Made by a program: the position numbers and the translations under genes. From positions 248,001 to 312,000 of the forward strand of contig JAWPHD010001280.1 of NCBI GenBank assembly GCA_037043455.1: a DNA stretch of 64,000 bases, in the 5' to 3' direction. The DNA comes from Cyrtodaria siliqua (lineage: Eukaryota > Mollusca > Bivalvia > Adapedonta > Hiatellidae). Numbering within the stretch: the stretch's first letter is position 1; each line of letters begins with the position of its first letter. The notes under the pieces are model-generated. The model was given only the letters and a program-made list of their open reading frames with translations. It was not told the DNA's origin and did not search any database. This document shows, one piece after another, positions 30,038-42,100 of this stretch.

Positions 30038-33000
30038 TTATAAGTCTTTATAAAAACCATGTGCATCAGTTTTAATACCGTCTGGTGCTATGTATCTTTT
30101 TGAGTAAAATGGTGACAGTGATACTTTGTTTACTTTTATGCCATATATCTGATGCTTTATTGAGCGTATCATTTTCATTTCATGGGTGTATTTTTTCTTG
30201 CCAAACAATGCATCCTTGTAGTTTTCAAAGTTGATATGTTTTTGGATTACATATTTTTTTACTCCCTTTGCTTTCTTAATAATCTGCTCATCCGCTCTCA
30301 AAATAGAATATAGTTTGGGTCTTAATCCAACATACTCAGCTATAGCAACACCAGCACACTCATCTTTCATCTTGCCTATTACTTTTTTATTTGTATCATC
30401 GTGCAGTGGATGGTTTTGCGGATAATCACTCAAGTCATACTCATCTTTCATTTCAGCCATGTCTTTGTACACATCTCCTGTTTTGATATCTACCAGCAAG
30501 CTGTCAGTGTCTCCGTATAATAAGGTACAGTCATCTCCGTACCTTTTCTTTAGGGTATTATAGTACCAATCATACATCATACATCATGTACTTTGATAAA
30601 TCCAATACTGACATCTCAAAATAGATTGGTTTGTTTAATGTTAATTTTGTTTTGTTTACATGTATTGCTGACAATTCATCTGAAAACTTTATACGCCTGT
30701 TAAAGTTGGGTTTGGCTAGTATTTTTCTTATCTTTTCATTTTCAGAGCCGTCATTTCTGACTAGTTTTATAGTTGCGTAGATTTTCCATTGTTTTGCCAA
30801 ACACAGAGTTGTTCATAAGTTTGTAAACATATTTTTCAAATTGTGATTTAGCTTTTTTCCTAAGTTCTGTGTTTAAACGAATATATGATTCCATCCATGG
30901 TTTTTCATTAAATTCTACTACTCTGTGTATTTTCTTTAGTTTCATGCCTAAAGATAAATACAGTTGCAGGTTTTGTAATGTAACACATATTTTTCTTTGT
31001 CCATAAGATTGGGAACTAGTTGTTCTGTATTTATCATGCTATTATTTTCCAGTAAACCTATCTGGTATTCAGACAACCATTCTTTTTTCACTGCTAATCT
31101 TTCCGGTGCAAGTGGATAGTCATTGTGAGCTTCATGGAGTTCTTTAGGATATTCCAAATCAACTTCTAGAATATATCCTTTTCCTTCCTCTGGCTCCGGC
31201 AAGGTTTCTAATTTCACCCACTTAAAGCCAGAATATGGAAGTAGCTGACTCAATGCCCACCCATAAAGATTATTTGCATCAAAATATATTAAAAAGTTGT
31301 TTTTCTCTTCAGTGTTATAATTAGCTACATGTGGATTGTTTGCTTTGGCATATCGTTTTGATACCATACTAATTCCACCACGCATACCTTTTTCTATGAA
31401 TAAGTGCATGTCAATGTCTGTCAAAAGCCAATTCTATCCCTGATTTTTTAAGTAAAGCATCCCAAGCTAATCCAGGTGCTGTATAGTAATGTAAAGCATC
31501 AAGCTTGTATGCATTCATACACGTTTTTCTAAAAGTTTGAAACACATCTGCTAACAGAGTTACATCAGTTTTTAGATAGAGACCATGATAGTCTCCAAGA
31601 GTTTTACAGTTAAACTCTTTCCATATTTTTTGAGCATGTTTGTAATCTTCGAGACTAATACTTTCATCTGTGAGACTACTGTAAAACTTGTATATAGGTG
31701 GCAATTGTGTTTTCTCAAATCTTTTTACACTGTCCATATATTCATACGGGTAAACACCTTTCCGCAAAAGTAAATTTGTTTGTTCTCCAAACTGATTTTT
31801 GAAATCAGATTTGTCTGTTGCATCAACCAATTTTTCCAGAGACGAAGCCATAAACTGAAAGCTATCCAAGAACCTAAGTTGTCCTATGCTAAATGATATG
31901 TATTTTTCAGCATTGTTTGGGATGCATGTAATATTACCTGACATTTTATGTATTTTTTGCATGATAAGATGACTATCATATCCTTTGAGGTTATGAATTA
32001 CGACAGGTATGATTGTTTTATTTGGTTTTATTTTCAGTTTCAGGTTACAGTTTTTATGTGCTGCACCTCTATATTCACCTGTAAAATGACAGTGGTCTCT
32101 TACTTTGCCGTTTTTGCCGTTTTTCCTACCTATTTCATTCTCGCATATCCAACATTGTGTTGCTTTTTCATGATCTTCCTCATTTTGTTGTGTCATGATC
32201 AATGGTTTTGGGTGAGCAAATATATTATTAATGTTGCTCTTCTCACATTCTAGATGTTTTAAAAACGTTTCAACAACATCTTCACCTCTGTAAATAACAG
32301 ATTTTTCAGCTTTACCATCATATCTAACAACCTGGTATCCAAAACCGCAAGCTTCGTGTACATTTTGAATTTCAGATTTCTTTCCAAATTGTTTTAATTG
32401 TGGTTTGATTATACTTTCAAAATCAGCATATATTGCATAAGGCACATGCATCTGATTTTGATGATTTTTAATTTTTATTTGATTTTTACCTTCTTGCGGC
32501 ATTTCTATTCTGCAAGAATTTTTGTTGATACCATCACAGTCTTTGTGTTTGGTAAGTAGTCCTTTCCCAGAAAAGCCGTGAAGGCAACGATCGCAGAAGT
32601 AAGTTTGACCTTTATGTTTGTTTTGGTCATAGAGTAGTCTATTCAGATTTTTAATCCAGCAATAGTGATATTTTGTTATTTGTGTTGGTTTGTCGGAATA
32701 ATCATCAGGGTCATAGTTGTCATCTATGATTTCTTCTTCATTATTTGGATCATTCTCTGAATCATCTTTTTCAACCTCAATGTCTTCAGATATTAAAAGC
32801 AGATTAATTCGCTCGATATCTTTTGGTTGTTCTGATATTTTATATGGAAAAACAGTTACCTTTTTATTTTTTCCTGTTATGATATATCCATAAACGTTGA
32901 TAGCAAGGTTGTTTTGTTTTTCTACTTTGGGAATTTGAGAAATTGGAGTGGGAAAGTCAATGTTATCTTTCTTCAAGAACTCTATACTAGGATACTTTGA

Positions 33001-33835
33001 TAATCTATCAGAATTCTTTTCAGCTGGATTTAAAGCTGAATTTATTGCATGAAACAAACATTGATCATCGTCGTTTTTCACATTGATAATTGCTTTCTTA
33101 TCAGCTACTGCTTTAGGCAAAGGAATATATGAAGAACCTTTTAACGGCTCGTACTTTGCAATATTTAAGTCAAGCTTAACACAGTGATCAATTTCTAATC
33201 CGGATGCTGTGTTTGTAAATCTTTCAAGGCTCTCTTGTATAAATGCAGATGACTCATCGTAGAACTTATTTATTTTTTCAGAGTTCAATATGGCATTTTG
33301 TTCACTGTGTAACACTGCTGTAGTGTATTTTTTGGTAGCACCGTCATCTTTAAATAGATTTACAGTGAGACCTAATTGAAACTTTAATCCATTCGTCTCT
33401 GTCAGCTCTTTGCTTATTTGTTTTGTGATAATGGATTTCTTATCACGAAATAGTTTTTGAGGGTCTTTGTATTTCTCGGCAGATATCTCGTATGCTTTGA
33501 AATAGCCACATATTGGTTTGTCAACCAGTTTTAATTTTCTATCTTTAAAAACTTGTTTTAGTTCATTTATAACATTTTCTTGTAATTTAGCATATTTCTG
33601 CTTTTGTTCATTTATAACATTTTCTTGTAATTTATCATATTTCTGCTTTTCTCGTTTACGTTGTTTTTTAGCACGTCGTCTCTTGAGTAAATTTTCTAAT
33701 GTTTGAGAATTAACCTCTTTTGGAGTTTCCTTTGGAACTTCTTTAAGAGCATCTCACCCCTTTCTAAGCTGATTAATATTAATTAATCCATCCCGGTGTA
33801 ATTGTAAAATGTAGTGAACGTCTTTTGTTACTCAT
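30038..33835 (-). pseudogene. Protein-primed family B DNA polymerase (Polinton PolB), several frameshifts
   Basis: Minus-strand fragments span about 1,260 codons: 33312 upstream extension, 33315-31411, 31424-30948, 30945-30751, 30800-30570 and 30580-30038. Counted in the 634-codon fragment: an OTU-like DDDQCLFHAINSAL near 81-95; a C2H2-like finger (C241, C244, H257, C260); exonuclease I YAIYADFES (D298, E300); an HNH-like Cys/His insert CWIC..DHCH..NC (388-423); exonuclease II HNLKGYDSH (441-449); exonuclease III YLKTD. Polymerase motifs follow in the next fragments: DANNLYGWA, KLMNNSVFGKT and YGDTDS. Breaks lie near 33755 (TGA), 31415, 30960, 30775 and 30585, the last beside a duplicated catacat. 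Catalytic residues survive, but the enzyme cannot be made as one chain. The stop is 9 bp from the integrase stop, convergent. Confidence 0.92.
33540..33660 (-). repeat. In-frame tandem duplication in the PolB N-terminal region
   Basis: A 45-bp unit (coding for about 15 residues of KYxKLQENVINE type) is present twice in tandem, in frame with the downstream polymerase fragment. It lengthens a lysine-rich helical linker and need not be damaging. Confidence 0.6.
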
Positions 33836-33905
33836 TTTTGTAATATATATAATATTTATTTTTTTCTTAATATAAAAAAATATTTATTATAACAAGAAAA
33901 AGAAA

Positions 33906-34186
33906 ATGGAAAACACTAAGAAAATTGAAACATTTGCCAATTTCTCAAAGTTGGATATCACGAGCCTTGTAAAAATAAAACAACAAAAGATTCAAACTAT
34001 TGCAGTTTACACAAATTCAGATTAAAGCAAAGTAAAGTTTTACCGTGTCTAAAATGTGGAAAAGGTACAAGTGCAAAATATCAAATATGTGTTGGTTGTG
34101 GTGCTCATATAGTTAGATTAAAACATAGATACTGGGAAGTAGTAAAGCCATATAGAAATTTAATGCGGGAGAATCAAACTATATGA
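33906..34186 (+). pseudogene. Small zinc-ribbon protein of the Polinton, frame disrupted
   Basis: An ATG at 33906 with the usual A-rich leader opens a frame that closes at 34023-34025. A second frame, from about 33960 to TGA 34184-34186, encodes a Cys/His-rich protein. Its N-terminal part has EPCKNKT..YCSLHK, and a zinc ribbon CLKCGK..CVGCGAH follows. The 281-bp span is not a multiple of three, so one indel near 33940-33965 separates the start from the zinc part. Small CxxC proteins of this kind may bind nucleic acid; the role is unknown. Confidence 0.5.
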
Positions 34187-34310
34187 TTTTCTAATAAAAA
34201 ATCATAGTTTATTATATTCGTGTTTATTGTAATTTTGATAACAAATCAACAAATTTTGTTTTGTATTAAAGAAACATTTTATAATTATATTACAAAATCA
34301 GACTATTTTT

Positions 34311-34582
34311 GTAATTTTGATAACTATTAAAAAAATTTAAACTTACAATCTTCACTACCCTATTCTAAAAAAAGTTTTAATAAATCAAGTAAATCACCAT
34401 TTCATGATGATTTAGGTGTAAATTTCAACTTTTATTAAAAAATCTCAGAATATAACTCTGGCTCAGCTTATTTCAGCACCTTGTGGTAGGAGTTTATATA
34501 TATTTGTATTTTGGGGGTTTCTGGATCAAACTCGAGTGAAACGAGAGCTTTGAGCCAGAACCCCCAAAATACATATATATAC
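34311..34582 (-). repeat. Polinton right TIR
   Basis: This is the inverted counterpart of 19583-19848 and carries the same terminal palindrome (tattttgggggtttctggatcaaa / tttgagccagaacccccaaaata). The tip acatatatatacac is about seven bases longer than the left tip. Confidence 0.93.
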
Positions 34583-35560
34583 ACTGGTACATTCGGGGAA
34601 TCGCCACCAATAACGGTGACTATGTGCTTTATTTTGTTCCACAGTGATGTATACCTGCTGGGAAATCGCGTTTTTTCGAAGCATTTAGACTTGTCACAGA
34701 AAAACGGTTTGATCGAGCTGTTTTCGGTTTTCGGTTTCGAGAACGACATACATCTGCTGTTCCAACAAGCCCAGATTTGTGGATAATTCTCGGAATTTGG
34801 CCAGTGAAATAATTGATGAAAACAGTTAGGTATCAAATGTTGATCAGAGAGAGCTTCACACGTTGACTCTAACTACATTACTCTGGAACATTTATTCAGT
34901 CAAACTTAAAATATGCTTGTTTTCAACAAATAATACGAAAAAATATATATTTCTTTGAATTTTGTTTTAATTGTTTTATTATTTTTTTAGTTCCCAACAC
35001 CGATACAGTAACCTGTGATTAAAAGTAGGAACACATGTCGAACTAGTCTTGATCATCTTCGACGGGTGATTGTAAATACAAACGTCTTGACCGTTTGTGC
35101 AGAAATAGTCTAGATCATCTTCGACGCGTGCTTGTTTTCAAGACAAACGTCTAGACAAATTCTTTTGAACAAAGTTTGATTTTTGCCGATACACTGGTAA
35201 GGTTTCTGATTGACTGAGAACACTTGCTATCCAAGGTATACAGAAAGGCAGAAAGACAATACATTTATTTATAAACAAAGAGGGAAACGTCATCATTATA
35301 TGTCTTATATCGACGACATAAATGCGGATGGTAAGAATCACTTTAATAAAAATAATAATAATTACGGTCAAGTGGTTCCAGTTTCAAATTTGTTTCTGCA
35401 CAACTTGTCAAGACGTTTGTACTAGTTGAAACCGGAAGCACGTGTCCGTAATTATTATTATCAATATGGCAGTTACCCACGCGTGTTGATGTATAATTCG
35501 CGTTGTACATGTTTGTTTTAGCTGTGTGAAGTTGGCTGTGAGATCGAAGATCGTAGATCG
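34583..35560. other. Right flank of the Polinton, no confirmed gene
   Basis: A pyrimidine-rich acceptor-like tgctttattttgttccacag ends at 34641. The frame beyond it is open for about 48 codons to 34783 (VYLLGNRVFSKHLDLSQK...), so a host exon is possible, but no family is recognised. 34990-35160 contains two copies of a tagtct(t/a)gatcatcttcgacg(g/c)gtg motif, related to 46915-46990. Confidence 0.35.
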
Positions 35561-37000
35561 ACATTCAATATCGAGCTTGGTTTTCAATTTCGAGCTAGCT
35601 CTGAGATCGATATTCGGTTAAACTTATAAGAAGGCATACTGCATACAGAGCTGGGTTTGAATACAGAGCTGGCTCTCAGATCGATATTCGTTTAAACGTA
35701 CACCAAGGCATTATGAATGCATAGCTGGGTTTGAATACAGAGCTGGCCCTGAGATCGATATTCGGTTAAACTAATAAGAAGGCATACTGAATACAGAGCT
35801 GGGTTTGAATTTCGTGCTGGCTCTGAGATCGATATTCGTTTTAAACTTACACCAAGGCATTTTGAATACAGAGCTGGGTTTGAATTTCGAGCTAGCTCTG
35901 ATATCGATATTCGTTTTAAACGTATAACAAGGCATTTTGAATACAGAGCTGGGTTTGAATTTCGAGCTGGCTCTGAGATCGATATTCGTTTTAAACGTGA
36001 ACCAAGTCATTTTGAATATCGATCTGGGTTTGTATTTCGAGCTTGCTCTGAGATCGACATTCGTTTTAAACATACAACAACGAATTTTGAATATCGATGT
36101 GGGTTTGAATTTCGAGCTGGCTCTGAGATCGGTATTCATTTTAAACGTATAACAAGCCATTTTGAATATAGAGCTGGATTTGAAATTCGAGCTGGCTGTG
36201 AGATCGATATTCGTTTTAAACGTATAACTAGGCATTTTGAATACAGAGCTGGGTTTGAATTTCGAGCTGACTCTGAGATCGATATTCGTTTTAAACGTAT
36301 AACAAGGCATTTTGTATATCGAGCTGGGTTTGAATTTCGACCTGGCTCTGAGATTGACATTCGTTTTAGACATACAAAAACGAATTTTGAATATCGATCT
36401 GGGTTTGAATTTCGAGCTGGCTCTGAGATCGATATTCGTTTTAAACATACACCAAGCTATTTTGAATATCGAGCTGGGTTTGAATTTCGAGCCGGCTCTG
36501 AGATCGACATTCGTTGTAAACATACAACAACGAATTTTGAATATCGAGCTGGGTTTGAATTTTGAGCTGGCTCTGAGATCGATATTCGTTTTAAACTTAC
36601 ACCAAGGCATTATGTATGCAGATTTGGGTTTGAATACAGAGCTGACTCTGATATCGATATTCGTTTTAATCGTACACCAAGTCATTTTGAATATCGAGCT
36701 GGGTTTGAATTTCGAGCTGGCTCTGAGATCGATATTCGTTTTAAACGTATAACAAGGCATTTTGAATACAGAGCTGGGTTTGAATTTCGAGCTGGCTCTG
36801 AGATCGATATTCGTTTTAAACGTATAACATGGCATTTTGAATACAGAGCTGGGTTTGAATTTCGAGCTGGCTCTGAGATCGATATTCGTTTTAAACGTGA
36901 ACCAAGTCATTTTGAATATCGATCTGGGTTTGTATTTCGAGCTTCTTCTGAGATCGATATTCGTTTTAAACATAGAACAACGAATTTTGAATATCAGCTC
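35560..37000 (-). repeat. 75-bp satellite, left arm of an inverted array
   Basis: About 19 units of 75 bp (gagctgggtttgaatttcgagctgg..ctctgagatcgatattcgtttt). Because 75 is a multiple of three, the minus strand stays open for 418 codons (37027-35771) as a 25-residue repeat of FKTNIDLRASSKFKPSS type. A parallel plus-strand frame is also open for shorter stretches. Codon-level conservation is not evident, so a gene is not called. Confidence 0.9.
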
Positions 37001-37876
37001 AAACTTCAATCCCAACTCGATATTCAAAATGCCTTATTGTGCGTTTAAAACAAATATCGATCTCAGAGCCAGCTCAAAATTGAAAAACAGCTCTGTATTC
37101 AAAATGCCTTGTTGTATGATTATAACGAAATTCAATCTCAGAGCCAGCTCGAAATGTAAAACCCAGCTCGTTATTTAATATAACTTCTTATACAAGTTTA
37201 ACCAAATATCGAACTCAGAGCTAGCTCGAAATTCAAACCCTGCTTTGTATTACAAATGCCTTGTTGTATGTTTTTAAAACAAATATCGATCTCACAGCCA
37301 GCATGAAATTCAAACCCAGCTCTGTATTCAAAATGCCTTGTTATGCGTTTAAAACTAATAACGATCTCAGTGACAGCTCGAAATTCAAACCCAGCTCTGC
37401 ATTCGAAATGCCTTGTAATACGTTTAAAACGAATATCGATCTCAGGGCCAGCTCCAAATTCAAATCAAGCTCGATATTCAAAATGGCTTGGGTGTATTTT
37501 TAAAACGAATATCGATCTCAGAAGCAGCTCGAAACTCAAACCCAGCTCGATATTCAAAATTCGTTGTTGTATGTTTACAACGAATGTCGATCTCAGAGCC
37601 GGCTCGAAATTCAAACCCAGCTCGATATTTAAAATGGCTTGTTATACGTTTAAAATGAATACCGATCTCAGACACAGTTCTGCATTCAAAAGGACTCGGT
37701 GTAAGTTTAAAACGAATATCGATCTCAGAGCCACCTCTGTATTCAAACCCAGCTCTGCATTCAAAATGATTTGTATGTTTGTAACGAATATCGATTTCAG
37801 AGCCAGCTCGAAATTCAAATCCAGCTCAATATTCAAAATGGCTTGGTGTATGTTTTAAACGAATATCGATCTCAGA
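37000..37876 (+). repeat. 75-bp satellite, right arm (inverted)
   Basis: From about 37000 the same unit runs in the opposite orientation (atcgatctcagagccagctcgaaattcaaaccc), about 12 copies. The FKTNIDLRASSKFK-type frame is now on the plus strand, so the two arms read outward from the centre. The arm ends abruptly at a SINE piece. Confidence 0.9.
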
Positions 37877-38035
37877 GCAGTCGTGGGTTCGATTCCCGCC
37901 ATTGCCATATGCGTTGTGTCATTGAGCAAGACACTTTATCTGCATTGCTTAGTACTGGTTCTACCCAGGAAGACATCGAGTGTGATTCAAATAAGTTCAT
38001 AGAGCTTTCGTTACAATCGATGTAAAATAAATAAG
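37877..38035 (+). repeat. tRNA-derived SINE, 3' part
   Basis: gtgggttcgattcccgcc at 37884 is a good tRNA B box. It is followed by a unique body (gtgtcattgagcaagacactttatc, tactggttctaccca) and then a 3' end near aaataaataagtttaaa. No A box precedes it because the satellite begins there, so the 5' head is missing. Confidence 0.6.
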
Positions 38036-39164
38036 TTTAAACTAAACGTTTAAATCAATAGAATATCTATCTATCTGTGATAAAGCCAATCGAAAAAGGT
38101 AAACATGCAGCAGGCCAACATTATATGTCGACTCGTTGTCTCGTGATTTACCTCGTGATTTACATATTTAAACATCATTCTATACTGAATTATAAGAGAT
38201 GGGATAACATGTTAGTGATTTTATCACACTGTTTCTTGATTTCGTAATTTAACATATACATTATAGTGCTTTCATATATTATTACATATACCAACCCAAG
38301 CAACCATTTTTAATCTCGAAGATTTAACCTTATGTGAATTAAAATAATCGAATCATCTTTAAGTGTAAATAAAAGGAAAACAGTATAAACTCCAAGTTAT
38401 GTAAAGGGCCACAAAGGGTATCGCTTATAAAACAATACATCATTATTCCAAATCAGAATTGATATAAACTGATTTATTGTAGATTGATGATTGTAAAAAT
38501 AAATCAATCAAATAACCTGTCAATATATTAAAAATAAATAAATGCACATTGTATTCAATATACGATAACCTACTTTAACAACAACAACAAAAAAATAAAA
38601 AAATACTTCTATGACAGTTTTTATTAATACTCACACGATATCAACAATTCCGTTCCAATATAACGTTTAAATTTAAACACGTAATATGCAATATATATAT
38701 AAGCTTGTTGCAATGTTTAGCTGTTTCTATAATTAAACAGGCTGTTTAGCTTACTTTCCAACTTTAAAACACGCGAAACGTCACGTCGCTTCTGGTTTGC
38801 TCAAAGCAGCACATCATGCATTCCTGCTTGCCAGAAGATCACAGCAGTAACTTTTGTCAACTTCCGCTTATCTGGAAACGAGGCGGAATTTATTGACCAA
38901 TCAGATTTCAACGGGTTTAAGCGACTGTAATCTAGTTTATCAGTCGTTTTTGAAGACATTTTCGGCTTTGAGGTTAAAGTATGCTCGTACTTCTGAAATA
39001 CGTAAATTGTACGATAAGAGTATACACATTTCGAAACCTGTTTCATGGTAGTAAATAAGTTCACAATCAATAATTGAATTGATAAGCTAGTGAAATCAAG
39101 TAAGGTCCATCATTCAAATACTAATAATGCGCAAATAACACGTAACACAATCACACCAAGTAGC
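38036..39164. other. AT-rich spacer, no confirmed gene
   Basis: This is mostly AT-rich DNA. On the minus strand from 38960 a frame (MSSKTTDKLDYSRLNPLK..) runs for 52 codons and is preceded by nothing diagnostic. It could be a first exon but has no recognisable domain. Confidence 0.3.
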
Positions 39165-42100
39165 AAATACAGCCATACAGGAGAGGCCAGTATACGATAA
39201 CCATCGACAAGCAGCACAAAATAGCAAATACAGCCATACAGGAGAGGGTAGTATACGATAACCATCGACAAGCAGCACAAAATAGCAAATACAGCAATAC
39301 AAGAGAGGGCAGTATACGATAACCATCGACAAGCAGCACAAAATAGCAAATACAGCCATACAAGAGAGGGCAGTATACGATAACCATCGACAAGCAGCAC
39401 AAAATAGCAAATACAGCCATACAAGAGAGGGCAGTATACGATAACCATCGACAAGCAGCATAAAATAGCAAATACAGCCATACAAGAGAGGGCAGTATAC
39501 GATAACCATCGACAAGCAGTACAAACTAGCAAATACAGCCATACAAGAGAGGGCAGTATACGATAACCATCGACAAGCAGCAGAAAATAGCAAATACAGC
39601 CATACAAGACAGGGCAGTATACGATAACCATCGACAAGTAGCACAAAATAGCAAATACAGTCACACAAGACAAAGCCAGTGTACGATAACCATCGACAAG
39701 CAACACAAAATACTAAATACAGCCATACAAGAGAGGGCAGTATGCGATAACCATCGACAAGCAGCACAAAATAGCAAATACAGTCACACAATAGAAAGTC
39801 AGTATACGATAACCATCGACAAGCAACACAAAATAGCAAATACAGCCATACAAGAGAGGGCAGTATACGATAACCATCGAAAGCAGCACAAAATAGCAAA
39901 TACAGTCATACAAGAGAAAGCCAGTATACGATAACCATCGACAAGCAACACAAAATAGCAAATACAGCCATACAAGAGAGGCCAGTATACGATAACCATC
40001 AACAAGCAGCTCAAAATAGCAAATACAGCCATACAAGACAGGGCAGTATACGATAACCATCGACAAGCAGCACAAAATAGCAAATACAGCCATACAAGAC
40101 AGGGCAGTATACGATAACCATCGACAAGCAGCACAAAATAGCAAATACAATCACACAAGAGAAGGCAGTATACGATAACTATCGACAAGCAACACAAAAT
40201 AGCAAATACAGCCATACAAGACAGGGCAGTATACGATAACCATCGACAAGCAGCACAAAGTAGCAAATAAGGCCATACAAGTGAGGCCAGTATACGATAA
40301 CCATGGACAAGTAACACTAAATAGCAAACACAGCCATACTAGGGAGACCAGTATATGATAACATCGACAAGCAACACAACATAGCAAATACAGCCATACA
40401 GAGGCCAGATAACCATCAACAGGCAACACAAAATAGCAAATACAGTCATACAAGAGAGACCATTATATGATAACCATCGACAAGCAAAACAACATAGCAA
40501 ATACATCCATACAAGAGAGGGCAGTGTACGATAACCATCGACAATCACCACAACATAGCACATACAGCCATACAAGAGAGGCCAATAGACGATAACCATC
40601 GACACGCAACACAACATAGCAAACACAGCCATATAAGAGAGGCAGGTATATGATAACCACCGACAAGCAACACAAAATAGAAAGTACAGCCATACAATAG
40701 AGGCCAGTATACAACAACCATCGACAAGCAGCATAAAATAGCCACTACAGCCATACAAGAGAGGCGCGTATATGATAACCATCGGCACGCGAAACAGTAT
40801 AATAAATACAGCCATACAAGAGAGGGTAGGATACAATAACGATAGACAAGCAGAACAAAATAGCAAAAACAGACATACACGGGAGGCCAGTATACGATAA
40901 CCATCGACAAGCAACACAAAATTGCAAATACAGCCATACAAGAGAGACCAGTATATGATAACCATCGACAATAAACAGAAAATAGCAAATACAGTCATAC
41001 AAGATAGAACAATATAGAATAAACATCGACACGCAACACAACATATCCAATACTGCAATACAGGAGAGGCCTGTATAAAATAACCATCGACAAGTAACAC
41101 AACATAACAAATGCAGTCCTTCAACTGAGGCCAGTATATGATAACTATCGACAAGCAGCACAACATAGCAGATACAGCAATACAGGAGAGGGTAGTATAC
41201 GATAACCATCGACAAGCAGCACAAAATAGCAAATACAGCCATACAAGAGAGGGAAGTATACGATAACCATCGACAAGCAGCACAAAATAGCAAATACAGC
41301 AATACAAGAGAGGGCAGTATACGATAACCATCGACAAGCAGCACAAAATAGCAAATACAGCCATACAAGAGAGGGCAGTATACGATAACCATCGACAAGC
41401 AGCACAAAATAGCAAATACAGCCATACAAGAGAGGGCAGTATACGATAACCATCGACAAGCAGCATAAAATAGCAAATACAGCCATACAAGAGAGGGCAG
41501 TATACGATAACCATCGACAAGCAGCACAAACTAGCAAATACAGCCATACAAGAGAGGGCAGTATACGATAACCATCGACAAGCAGCAGAAAATAGCAAAT
41601 ACAGCCATACAAGACAGGGCAGTATACGATAACCATCGACAAGCAGCACAAAATAGCAAATACAGTCACACAAGAGAAAGCCAGTGTACGATAACCATCG
41701 ACAAGCAACACAAAATAGCAAATACAGCCATACAAGAGAGGGCAGTATACGATAACCATCGACAAGCAGCACAAAATAGCAAATACAGTCACACAATAGA
41801 AAGTCAGTTTACGATAACCATCGACAAGCAACACAAAATAGCAAATACAGCCATACAAGAGAGGGCAGTATACGATAACCATCGAAAGCAGCACAAAATA
41901 GCAAATACAGTCATACAAGAGAAAGCCAGTATACGATAACCATCGACAAGCAACACAAAATAGCAAATACAGCCATACAAGAGAGGCCAGTATATGATAA
42001 CCATCAACAAGCAGCTCAAAGTAGCAAATACAGCCATACAAGACAGGGCAGTATACGATAACCATCGACAAGCAGCACAAAATAGCAAATACAGCCATAC

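Larger units (their letters stand above)
19583..34582. mobile_element. Polinton/Maverick element, 15.0 kb, full length but inactivated
   Basis: A pair of ~270-bp terminal inverted repeats encloses protein-primed family B DNA polymerase, rve-type integrase, A32/FtsK-like packaging ATPase and double jelly-roll major capsid genes, the defining Polinton set. About ten further genes resemble those recurring in animal Polintons. Genes sit in alternating short clusters with tiny AT-rich spacers and no introns. An expected 6-bp target duplication is not clean: tggta lies at both edges (19579 and 34585 region) but the TIR tips differ in length by about 7 bases. Frameshifts or stops affect PolB (several), MCP, integrase, penton-like protein, coiled-coil protein and two small proteins, and there is a ~0.74-kb insertion. 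This copy is therefore a fossil. No adenain-type protease gene was found. Confidence 0.93.

Noticed and set aside
19575..34590. Clean 6-bp target-site duplication for the Polinton
   Set aside because: Only tggta is shared and the TIR tips differ in length, so the match could be chance.
35771..37027. 418-codon minus-strand frame with a 25-residue repeat as a real repeat protein
   Set aside because: The DNA period of 75 bp keeps any stop-free frame open indefinitely; no start signal or codon-level selection is visible. Kept as a finding, not a gene.
37877..37900. tRNA gene at the B box gtgggttcgattcccgcc
   Set aside because: Upstream sequence is satellite, with no A box, anticodon loop or acceptor stem; SINE remnant.
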